Source: Thiomonas sp. (GTDB lineage Bacteria; Pseudomonadota; Gammaproteobacteria; Burkholderiales; Burkholderiaceae). From it: DNA of 5,156 nt. Shown one piece after another: positions 1-5,133 of this stretch. The translations under genes were made by a program, and so were the position numbers. Every line of letters begins with the position of its first letter. Within the stretch, counting starts at the first letter, position 1. Location: assembly GCA_027443745.1 (NCBI GenBank), contig DAIAZB010000124.1:1-5156 (forward strand). The letters run 5' to 3'. The notes under the pieces are model-generated. The model saw nothing but the letters and a program-made list of their open reading frames with translations, had not been told where the DNA came from and made no database searches.

Positions 1-123
1 GTCGCCGAACATCGGCAGCACCACCTCCGCGCCGCTCAAGGCGCCGGCCGCCGCCATGAGGCGGATGCTCCAGGCCCGCCTGAGAATGGCGCGCCATTGC
101 GGGTCCAACGTCCAGCGCCTCAT
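1..123 (-). CDS. Small holin-like phage membrane protein, N-terminal part (runs off the window)
   Basis: Forty-one codons are visible from an ATG at 123, and the frame is still open at base 1, so the C-terminus lies outside the window. The protein starts MRRWTLDPQWRAILRRAWS and continues into a hydrophobic stretch (about residues 21-40: IRLMAAAGALSGAEVVLPMF). A basic Trp/Arg-rich head followed by a membrane segment with the 'RAWSIRL...LSGAEVVLP' pattern is what I recall from short phage holin-like proteins found next to endolysin genes. The start is well supported. A GGAGG Shine-Dalgarno sequence lies 6 nt upstream (130-134 on the plus strand), and the ATG overlaps the stop of the preceding gene as ATGA (120-123), so translation is probably coupled. 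The likely role is membrane permeabilisation at lysis, but this is inferred from family resemblance and position. An endolysin gene would be expected just beyond the left edge. Confidence 0.7.
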   Translation of the reverse strand, partial: MRRWTLDPQWRAILRRAWSIRLMAAAGALSGAEVVLPMFGD

Positions 124-434
124 GGCTGGCCTCCATGTGGCGAGGGCGGCAGGCGTTCGGCCAGCCGGTCCAGCTTGTCCTCGATGCGCCGCTGGCTGGC
201 GCGGATGTCGGCGCTCTGCGCCTGCACCGCGGCGTCCTGCTCGGCGTCGCGGCTCACCTGCATGACGCGGAACTGCTCCAGCAGCGCCAGGCGCTTGTCG
301 ATGCCGTTGTACGCCGCCATGCCGGCGGCGATGAAGCCAATGAACGTGATGATGTGTCCCAGGTTGATGGTGGGGTCGAACCGCGGGCGGTTGGCATGGG
401 CGGCGGTGGGCGTGGCGTCGTGGTCCTGGCTCAT
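120..434 (-). CDS. Phage membrane protein with one transmembrane segment and a coiled coil (possible lysis accessory)
   Basis: The protein has 104 residues. A polar N-terminus (1-23) is followed by one hydrophobic segment at about 24-42 (NLGHIITFIGFIAAGMAAY). A long charged heptad-like region runs from about 45 to 95 (LALLEQ, IRASQRRIEDKLDRLAERL) and looks like a coiled coil. The tail end is Pro/Gly-rich. This single-membrane-span plus coiled-coil layout resembles small phage proteins of the hemolysin XhlA or holin-accessory kind that sit between tail and lysis genes. I do not recognise a specific family. The ATG at 434 is 36 nt downstream of the DUF2793 stop, and its Shine-Dalgarno is weak (only AGAG-like bases upstream). 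The stop overlaps the start of the holin-like gene as ATGA. The most economical inference is that the two membrane proteins form a lysis unit. An alternative is a membrane-anchored structural or moron protein. Confidence 0.75.
   Translation of the reverse strand: MSQDHDATPTAAHANRPRFDPTINLGHIITFIGFIAAGMAAYNGIDKRLALLEQFRVMQVSRDAEQDAAVQAQSADIRASQRRIEDKLDRLAERLPPSPHGGQP
130..134 (-). promoter_or_regulatory. Ribosome binding site of the holin-like gene
   Basis: On the minus strand this is GGAGG, followed by six bases (CCAGCC) and then the ATG at 123. It fixes the start of the edge-truncated holin-like gene, which has no downstream end in the window to help define it. The site lies inside the last codons of the 104-residue gene upstream, consistent with coupled translation. 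Confidence 0.7.
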
Positions 435-470
435 GGAATGCTCTGGATGAAGGGATCGAAATTGGTGGTC

Positions 471-830
471 TCAAAGCGCGACGCCCGCGCTCCAGGCGCT
501 GCCGGTGTAGGCGCACAGCTTGCTTTCCGCGCCCACATAGGCCAGCCAGCCCAGGCGCGGCGCATAAAACTCCCAGGCGGAAAGGCTGGCGCGCCAGACC
601 GTGAGCTGGCCGTCCTTGCCGGCCCAGGCGCCCGTGGCCGCCGGTCCCACGATGTGCATCTCCCCCGCCGCAGGCGTGGCCGGCGGCGCGGTGAGCGTGC
701 GGTCCAGCACCCCGATCTGGACGATGGCCCCGACCTTGAGCAGGTTGGCATCCATCTGCTGGTTCCATCCGCTTTCTCCCAGAGCCCAGCCGTAATACAG
801 GCCGCTGACGCTTTCGGTGCTTGCTGGCAT
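471..830 (-). CDS. DUF2793 family phage protein
   Basis: The protein has 119 residues and matches what I know of the DUF2793 family almost end to end. It has the N-terminal GWALGESGWNQQMDANLL block (about 14-31) and the central 'TAPPATPAAGEMHIVGPAATGAWAGKDGQL' region (about 47-76), with no insertions. The C-terminal FYAPRLGWLAYV, LCAYTG and SAWSAG pattern (about 87-116) is also present. The biochemical role of the family is unknown. It is a recurrent neighbour of, or fusion to, tail-tip and tail-fibre genes in proteobacterial prophages, so a small structural or fibre-associated protein is the best guess. The ATG at 830 is preceded by GGGGGA with about 7 nt spacing and begins one base after the stop of the 986-residue tail gene, so it is tightly coupled to it. 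It has no signal peptide or membrane segment. Confidence 0.85.
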   Translation of the reverse strand: MPASTESVSGLYYGWALGESGWNQQMDANLLKVGAIVQIGVLDRTLTAPPATPAAGEMHIVGPAATGAWAGKDGQLTVWRASLSAWEFYAPRLGWLAYVGAESKLCAYTGSAWSAGVAL

Positions 831-831
831 A

Positions 832-3792
832 TCAAATTCCCCCGTAGAAGTTGCCGTACTGGTAACCGTACCCGGCGCGTTTGGTCGTGTGGTCCTGGCT
901 TTGCAGGCTGTTGAGTCCGCCGCGCTGGCTCAACAGCAACGCGCGCAGGCTGCCATTGGCGCGAGCCTGCGCGCTGATCGATGCCGATGATGCGGCGATG
1001 CCGGCGCTGTAGTGCGCGCTGATTCGCGCGGCCGTGAGCGCCGTGCCGTAGATGGCCGCGCTGGCCATGCGCCCCGGAAAATACGGCGCTCCGCTTGCAT
1101 CCCATCTCCGGCCCACATAAATGCCATTGTTTCCAGCCACCGGAGCCACGCCGGGCACCAGCGATGCGACCTGCGCGCCATCGAGGTACAGCAGCAGCGT
1201 GGTGCCATCCCAAGTGGCGCAGGCGTGATGCCAGGCGTTGAGTGACGGCGTCGGACCGGCCACCGCCTTCCATGCCGATCCCGTGTAAAAACCTGCCATC
1301 AGGGTGGACGCCGTGGCGCCCGCGGCCGTGGAGAAAGACATCGCGTACAAAACATTGTTTCCAGCCCCCGTAAAGGCCTCGCAAATGATGCCCGCGCCGT
1401 TCGGCGTGGACGTCAGGTAGATCCATGCCTCTAGCGTCCACGCCGCCGTGATGTTGAGCGCGGCCGGCGTGCCGCAGTTGATGTACCCCGTGCTGCCATT
1501 GAGCAGCACCGCGCCGGGCGCGTTGGATGGTGGCGCCGCGCCGAGCGTATAGCCGCCGGTATAGGTGCCGGCCAGGGCGTTGCCGCTGCTGTCGGCGGCG
1601 GCGGTGCCGGTGGCCTCGTTCAGCTTCCAGAATGCCAGCGGCGTGTCGGCCAGCACGGTGGCCGAATAGTCCGGCAGGCTTCCGGCAACCAGTACCCGCG
1701 CCGGCGCCGGGCTGGTCAGCGCGCTGGCGGTGATCTCATCCGCCAGCGCCCATGGGTCGCTGGTCCCGGTCAGGCCCGTGAGCGTACGCAGCGCGGTGCC
1801 GGCCTCGCCATACACAGTGAGCGCGTAGCTCACGCCCGTTTCGGGGCCGATGTTCGCCGCGTTTTGCAGGATGATGTTGTCCGCCTGCTGCACGCGGTCG
1901 CGGTGCGCCCAGGCCGTGGTCAGCGCGCCCAGAATCGCGGCCGGGTAGGCCGCGGCGTTGAGCGTGAAATTCCCCGGCGCGTAAGGCCGGTTCTGCCGCT
2001 GCGCGAAGGTGATGTTGTCCACCGGGGCGGACGCCAGCGCCAGGGTGCCCAGGCCCGTGGTGGTCAGCAGTTTGGCGTTCACCGTCTCGCCCACGGTCCA
2101 GGGCGTCTTGTCGCCGATCTGCCGGCCGTCGGCCAGCCACACGGTGGCGCCCGCGGCGTGCGTGGCCGGAACGGTGTCGAGCACGCCGCGGTTGCAGCCG
2201 AACGTGCCGGCGGTCGTGTTGATGGCGGTGATCTGCACCACCTCGGCGTCGATCAGCGCATAGCCGCCCAGCGTCCACTGGCTGCTGTCGAGGGTGCCGG
2301 TGTAGGGCACGCCCGCGCTGCTCACCGCCCTGGGAAGCGCCGCGCCCAGTTGCGCCGTCTGCGTCCAGCCGCCAACCTGCCGCGCCGCGTAGGCGGTTTG
2401 CGAACTGGCCTTGGTGTACAACTGGGCGTTGTAGGCCCCGGGGCTGGGCTTGCCGGCCAGGGCGTACACATAACAGTCCGTGGCGGCCAGGTTCGCCAGG
2501 TCGGCCTGGCTCATCGCGCGCACCAGGTCGTAATACGGCGTTTCCACCAGCAGGCGCGGCGTGGCGGCGGCGGGGGCCTGCACCGGGTTGGCCCAGCCGC
2601 TCGGCTGCGGGGCGGTGTAACTGGCCGAGGGCAGCCCGAACACGTCCTCCACCGCGTCGATGACGATGGTGCCGTCCGCCAGCGTGCCGGTGTCGATGCC
2701 GGCCACCCGCAGCACCAGGCCCGCGATGCCCAGCACCGGCCAGTCCAGCCGGAACAGGCCGCCCGGCAGCAGGTTCCAGGCCTGGCGATTGGTCTTGATC
2801 TGCACCTTCGCCAGCGGCACCGACAGGCTGGCAAGGTCGCGCATGGCCACGCGCGCGGCCAGCGCGTCGTCGCTGATGCCGGGGTAACGCCGGGTCTGGC
2901 TCACCACGCCGCCCTGCGCCTGAATGTTGGCCAGGTCCTGCACGGCCACGCTGGTGTCCTTGCCGTTGTCGTGCCGCGTGTAGGTGACGATCAGCTCCCC
3001 CGTCGTCTCGCCCCAGCTCGCGCGCTGGTAGTCCGCCAGCTCCAGGATGTTGTCGGGGTTGAACAGCGGCAGCGTGGCCGCGTTGTAGCCGCCGCGCAGC
3101 AGCGTGAGCGTGAATTGCCCGGTATCGGGCCGCACCGCCAGCACCGCGCCGATGTGGTCCACCACCATCTGCACGAACTGCTCGATGGTGGTCTGCTGGC
3201 TCCATTGCAGGTTCAGGCCGAAGCCCTCGGTGGTGAGCTGATCCGCCGCCGCGCGAAAGCCCGCGTCGTCGATGGCGTTGATCGAATAGCCCATGCCCCA
3301 GACGGCATTCGTCAGGCATTCCACCAGAATGTGCGCCGGGTTGGCGGCCACCACCCCGCCGGGCATCGCGATGCTCGCCGCCGTGGCGTACCAGCCCTTC
3401 GGCGCGCGCCGCACGCGCACCCACCAGGGTTTCGCGTAAGGGTTGTTCGAGCCGATGAACAACTGCCGTCCGATGAGCGAGAACACGCCCCGGTAGGCCG
3501 GTTGCGGCGCGCCGATCTTGGCCACCAGGTAATCGTTCGGCGCCAGCGTGCTTTCGCCCAGCGCCACGTCCACCGCGCCGCTGATGCCGCCCTGGCTCTT
3601 GTCGCCCCCAAACAGGCTGTCCGCCGCCAGGGTGAGCCGCCCGCTGGCCGTCACATTTCCAATCCAGGCGCTGCGCTCGCCCACCACCACTTCGGTCAGC
3701 GCGTCCACCGGCCCGTGGCACACGGCCAGGTGCATGCCCATGTAATAGCGGTACCCGACGATCTGGCTGCCGCCGCCCTTGCCGCCGCTCAT
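832..3792 (-). CDS. Phage tail-tip (J/GTA gp15-like) protein with C-terminal LamG-like domain
   Basis: The protein has 986 residues. The N-terminus is Gly-rich (SGGKGGGSQ), followed by VGYRYYMGMHLAVCHGPVD (12-30), which is typical of the large tail proteins next to DUF2163 genes. Residues about 200-390 contain the putative phage tail protein region (Phage-tail_3-like): QQTTIEQFVQMVVDHIGAV, LPLFNPDNILELADYQRASW and NLLPGGLFRLDWPVLGI. Residues 430-700 hold beta-rich repeats of the same family (FGCNRGVLDTVPATHAAGA, 531-549). Residues about 708-932 are a LamG/concanavalin-like jelly roll. The C-terminal end is Tyr/Gly-rich (GYGYQYGNFYGG). The protein should form the central tip of the tail and contact the host surface. 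Its start at 3792 overlaps the upstream stop as ATGA and has GGAGG 7 nt upstream. A slightly truncated or missing N-terminal portion, relative to single-ORF relatives, may correspond to the separate 76-residue gene upstream. Family assignment is from motif memory, without a search. Confidence 0.88.
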   Translation of the reverse strand: MSGGKGGGSQIVGYRYYMGMHLAVCHGPVDALTEVVVGERSAWIGNVTASGRLTLAADSLFGGDKSQGGISGAVDVALGESTLAPNDYLVAKIGAPQPAYRGVFSLIGRQLFIGSNNPYAKPWWVRVRRAPKGWYATAASIAMPGGVVAANPAHILVECLTNAVWGMGYSINAIDDAGFRAAADQLTTEGFGLNLQWSQQTTIEQFVQMVVDHIGAVLAVRPDTGQFTLTLLRGGYNAATLPLFNPDNILELADYQRASWGETTGELIVTYTRHDNGKDTSVAVQDLANIQAQGGVVSQTRRYPGISDDALAARVAMRDLASLSVPLAKVQIKTNRQAWNLLPGGLFRLDWPVLGIAGLVLRVAGIDTGTLADGTIVIDAVEDVFGLPSASYTAPQPSGWANPVQAPAAATPRLLVETPYYDLVRAMSQADLANLAATDCYVYALAGKPSPGAYNAQLYTKASSQTAYAARQVGGWTQTAQLGAALPRAVSSAGVPYTGTLDSSQWTLGGYALIDAEVVQITAINTTAGTFGCNRGVLDTVPATHAAGATVWLADGRQIGDKTPWTVGETVNAKLLTTTGLGTLALASAPVDNITFAQRQNRPYAPGNFTLNAAAYPAAILGALTTAWAHRDRVQQADNIILQNAANIGPETGVSYALTVYGEAGTALRTLTGLTGTSDPWALADEITASALTSPAPARVLVAGSLPDYSATVLADTPLAFWKLNEATGTAAADSSGNALAGTYTGGYTLGAAPPSNAPGAVLLNGSTGYINCGTPAALNITAAWTLEAWIYLTSTPNGAGIICEAFTGAGNNVLYAMSFSTAAGATASTLMAGFYTGSAWKAVAGPTPSLNAWHHACATWDGTTLLLYLDGAQVASLVPGVAPVAGNNGIYVGRRWDASGAPYFPGRMASAAIYGTALTAARISAHYSAGIAASSASISAQARANGSLRALLLSQRGGLNSLQSQDHTTKRAGYGYQYGNFYGGI
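997..1671 (-). other. LamG-like (concanavalin A-type) domain within the tail-tip protein
   Basis: This covers about residues 708-932 of the 986-residue protein. The landmarks appear in the usual LamG order: LADTPLAFWKLNEATGT (714-730), DSSGN (734-738), LNGSTGYINCG (764-774), WTLEAWIYLTS (785-795) and AWHHACATWDGTTLLLYLDG (853-872). They continue with IYVGRRWD (891-898), then GRMASAAIYGTALTAARISAHYSAG (907-931, split here as GRMASAAIYGTAL and TAARISAHYSAG). Such jelly-roll domains commonly bind glycans or pack onto fibres. Here the domain is the best candidate for the receptor-contact part of the tail. Its binding target cannot be read from sequence. Confidence 0.85.
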
Positions 3793-3793
3793 G
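3781..3793. repeat. 13-bp direct repeat, left copy
   Basis: The plus-strand sequence GCCGCCGCTCATG is identical to the copy at 4045-4057, 264 bp away. This copy encodes the Met-Ser-Gly-Gly start of the large tail-tip protein. The copies are in the same reading frame, because 264 is divisible by 3. A Gly-codon run partly explains the match, so common ancestry is not proven. Confidence 0.7.
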
Positions 3794-4028
3794 GCCGCGC
3801 CTCCATGCCGGTTTCCGCGCCCTCGCGCGCGACGCGGGCGCGCGCCTGGTCGACCACGGCATGCGCCATGGCGTCGTCGATGTCCAGCAGCCGCGCCGCC
3901 GGAATGCCGCGCTGCACGAACGCCATCCAGTCGATGCCGTGGCGCGCCGCGAAATCGCGGCCGCCGCGTGAGCAGTGCAGCACGCGCAGGTCGGCCATGG
4001 TGACGATGAGATCGGCGTCGGTGCGCAT
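3789..4028 (-). CDS. Small conserved phage protein of the tail module, unknown function
   Basis: The protein has 79 residues and is predicted to be soluble and mostly helical. The visible pattern is MADLRVLHCSRGGRDFAARH (11-30), GIDWMAFVQRGIP (31-43) and LLDIDDAMAHAVVDQARARV (48-67). I recall short phage proteins with this 'CS.GAR.F..RHGLDW..F...GI....L...DAMA' layout encoded just upstream of large tail-tip genes. I know of no established function. The ATG at 4028 lies 4 nt after the previous stop, with a purine-rich GGGGGGAAG stretch upstream. An internal ATG at 3998 (Met11) would give a form starting where the conserved part begins and cannot be excluded. The stop overlaps the next start (ATGA). 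The gene is bracketed by a 13-bp direct repeat. Presence as a gene is well supported by spacing and coupling, and its role is unknown. Confidence 0.78.
   Translation of the reverse strand: MRTDADLIVTMADLRVLHCSRGGRDFAARHGIDWMAFVQRGIPAARLLDIDDAMAHAVVDQARARVAREGAETGMEARP
3800..3804 (-). promoter_or_regulatory. Ribosome binding site of the large tail-tip gene
   Basis: On the minus strand this is GGAGG, seven bases (CGCGGCC) before the ATG at 3792. It supports that ATG as the true start of the 986-residue protein. It lies inside the last codons of the 79-residue gene, whose stop overlaps the start codon as ATGA. Confidence 0.7.
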
Positions 4029-4032
4029 GCGC

Positions 4033-4263
4033 TCACTTCCCCCCGCCGCCGCTCATGATCGGGTCCACGCGGATGTCGCCATACCACACCACGTTCGCGT
4101 TTTTTACCAGCACCTCGCCGAACACCACCGGAATGGGCGTGCCCTCCTGCGCCGTGGGCGCCTGCTCCTGCCCCACGGGGGGCGCCTGCGGCGCGGGCGG
4201 CTTCGGCGCCAGCACGTAGCTGAGCACCATGCTGACGACGAAGATGGCGAGCTGGACCCACAT
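4033..4263 (-). CDS. Small membrane-anchored phage tail protein (N-terminal-like module of tail-tip protein)
   Basis: The protein has 76 residues. A hydrophobic N-terminal helix (about 2-20, WVQLAIFVVSMVLSYVLAP) could be a membrane anchor or uncleaved signal. A Pro/Ala/Gln-rich linker (21-39) follows. The conserved block is PTAQEGTPIPVVFGEVLVKN (36-55, the first Pro/Thr at 36-37), then ANVVWYGDIRVDPIM (56-70), with a Gly-rich end (SGGGGK). The 'PTA.EG.PIPVVFG......NVVWYGD' signature is one I recognise from small tail proteins encoded between DUF2163 and large tail-tip genes, and from the N-termini of some tail-tip proteins. The ATG at 4263 follows the DUF2163 stop by 5 nt with no clear Shine-Dalgarno, so translation probably depends on coupling. 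An in-frame upstream extension would overlap the DUF2163 gene and lacks conserved features, so this ATG is preferred. Its exact role in tip assembly is unknown. Confidence 0.82.
   Translation of the reverse strand: MWVQLAIFVVSMVLSYVLAPKPPAPQAPPVGQEQAPTAQEGTPIPVVFGEVLVKNANVVWYGDIRVDPIMSGGGGK
4045..4057. repeat. 13-bp direct repeat, right copy
   Basis: This copy is identical to 3781-3793 and encodes Met70-Ser-Gly-Gly near the C-terminus of the 76-residue tail protein. Together the two copies enclose the 79-residue gene. Confidence 0.7.
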
Positions 4264-4268
4264 GGCGG

Positions 4269-4997
4269 TCAGAACACGGTGGCGCCGCCCAGCGGGTTGC
4301 TGGTCGGAATGAAAGGAAAGCCGCCGTAGTTGGCGCTGTTGGCGAATTTCGCGTCGCAGGTGGCCAGCGTGTGGTCGCACCCCGGCAGCAGTGTCACTTG
4401 CATGCCCGCGGCGAGGTCGAGCGCCGCCGAAGACAGCGTGATGGTGTCGGCCGTGTGCCCCGTGATCATGCGCCGCACGCTGGCGCCGCCCGCATTCCAG
4501 CTCGCGTAGCCGCCCACATACCAGCCGTTCGGCTTCGCCGAAGCCCCCGGCACCGTGACGGCCTTGCCGCTCACCACGGAAGCGGCAGCGGCGAACTGCA
4601 CCGCCGCCGTGCTCGCGCCGCACGGCACCCCGTACAGCACGTGCGGGCAGTTGCGCTGGTACAGCCGCCGCAGGCCCGTGCGCTTGAGGCTGGTAGATAC
4701 CGGCTCGCAGTGCAGCACCACGCTGGCCTTGTCGGCCCACTGCGCGCCCAGCACGCGCCCCATCCACACCACGGCATAGTCGGTGTCGGCGCCGTGGCGG
4801 CGGCGCACGGTCAGCAGCGTGACTTCGGACGGCGGCGCGGCGATGAATTCCGCGGCGATGGAAATATCCCGCGCGCACGTCAGGTCCAGCCGCTGCTGGT
4901 TGAGGTCGCCGCTCTGCTTGAGGGTCGCGCGCTGCATCGGCGTTGCCGTGTACACGTCGATGCCCAGCGTCTGGTCCGCCTGCGCGCTGGTCCTGAG
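4269..4997 (-). pseudogene. DUF2163/phage BR0599-type tail protein, 5'-truncated (lambda gpL-like)
   Basis: The frame is open from 4997 (after an in-frame TAG at 5000-4998) to the TGA at 4269, giving 242 codons. Family-like sequence begins almost at once (RTSAQADQTLGIDVYTATPMQ), which corresponds to the region normally preceded by some 30 residues including the start. Those residues are missing. The first possible starts are a GTG at 4955 (228 residues) and an ATG at 4937, neither with a convincing Shine-Dalgarno. Counted from the GTG, the landmarks are VVWMGRVLGAQW (62-73), RNCPHVLYGVPCG (101-113), PNGWYVGGYASWNAG (142-156), PGCDHTLATCDAKF (191-204) and NYGGFPFIP (209-217). The four cysteines (103, 112, 193, 200) match the C-terminal Cys pattern of lambda gpL, which holds an iron-sulfur cluster at the tail tip. 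The protein would link the tail-tube end to the tip. Family assignment is confident. Loss of the 5' end is strongly indicated, and whether a shortened protein is made is open. Confidence 0.82.
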
Positions 4998-5011
4998 CTA
5001 GGCGACCGGGA

Positions 5012-5053
5012 GCTGGCAGCAGCGGGGTTACCCTCCCCGGGGCTTCTGCCAGC
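5012..5053. repeat. Inverted repeat forming a strong hairpin downstream of the tRNA
   Basis: GCTGGCAG at 5012-5019 pairs perfectly with CTGCCAGC at 5046-5053. Inside it, GGGG (5024-5027) can pair with CCCC (5035-5038), and CCCCGGGG (5035-5042) is itself palindromic. It lies 6 nt beyond the tRNA 3' end and could act as a processing or termination structure for the tRNA transcript. There is no T-tract after the stem on either strand, so a classical intrinsic terminator is not supported. It could equally be a relic of an attachment region. Confidence 0.5.
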
Positions 5054-5058
5054 CAGCG

Positions 5059-5133
5059 TCGGGACGGGGGGACTCGAACCCCCGATCTCCTGGTCCCAAA
5101 CCAGGTGCGCTAGCCGGGCTGCGCTACGTCCCA
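5059..5133 (-). tRNA. tRNA-Pro (anticodon TGG)
   Basis: The minus strand folds into a complete cloverleaf of 75 nt without CCA. The acceptor stem is TGGGACG with CGTCCCG, discriminator A73 (5059). The D-arm is GCGC/GCGC. The anticodon stem is CCTGG/CCAGG around loop TTTGGGA, giving anticodon TGG. The variable loop is AGATC, and the T-arm is GGGGG/CCCCC with loop TTCGAGT. G72 and A73, the acceptor-end identity bases for bacterial ProRS, are kept. Two points are unusual: base 1 is T, giving a U1-G72 wobble instead of the usual C1-G72, and the 3' CCA is not encoded (CGC follows A73). The phage remnant lies on the 3' side of the gene, which is the usual orientation for integration into a tRNA. 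The tRNA's own promoter lies beyond the right edge, since only 23 bases of leader are present. Confidence 0.92.

Larger units (their letters stand above)
1..4997. mobile_element. Prophage remnant: distal tail and lysis-proximal genes
   Basis: All protein genes here are phage late genes in one orientation. The upstream part of a normal late operon (terminase, capsid, tape measure, DUF2460-like gene) should lie at higher coordinates but is replaced by a tRNA-Pro gene. The right edge of phage homology is near 4990-4997, inside the DUF2163 gene. The left edge lies outside the window. No integrase, transposase or second copy of the tRNA end is visible in this window. Confidence 0.75.

Noticed and set aside
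435..470. 36-nt gap between the DUF2793 gene and the 104-residue gene as a promoter or terminator
   Set aside because: I see no stem-loop with T-tract and no credible -35/-10 pair. It is too short to add more than a weak ribosome binding region.
832..1010. Possible diversity-generating retroelement target in the Tyr/Gly-rich C-terminus of the tail protein
   Set aside because: No template repeat, reverse transcriptase or accessory gene is present in the window, and Tyr/Gly-rich ends are common in such tail proteins.
431..1441. Minus-strand open frame across the LamG region, the DUF2793 gene and the following gap
   Set aside because: It is a frame-shifted shadow of two recognised genes. Its last residues (TTNFDPFIQSIP) read like protein, but only because they cover the short gap at 435-470. 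No start signal or family match supports it.
1736..4261. Long minus-strand open frame overlapping the tail-tip gene in another frame (841 codons)
   Set aside because: Its composition is Arg/Gly/Ala/His-rich with no domains, and it is fully overlapped by the DUF-type and tail-tip genes, which have strong motifs, ribosome binding sites and coupled starts.
1864..4329. Very long open frame on the plus strand opposite the tail genes (821 codons)
   Set aside because: It is antisense to genes with clear family signatures. Its translation is an Arg/Gly/His/Ala-rich low-complexity product, typical of the shadow frame in high-GC DNA. It has no recognisable domain.
4991..5003. TAGCTCAG on the minus strand, resembling a tRNA D-arm start, at the truncation point
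   Set aside because: No acceptor, anticodon or T-arm can be built around it, and the following bases already encode conserved DUF2163 sequence, so it is not a second tRNA or a clear fragment.
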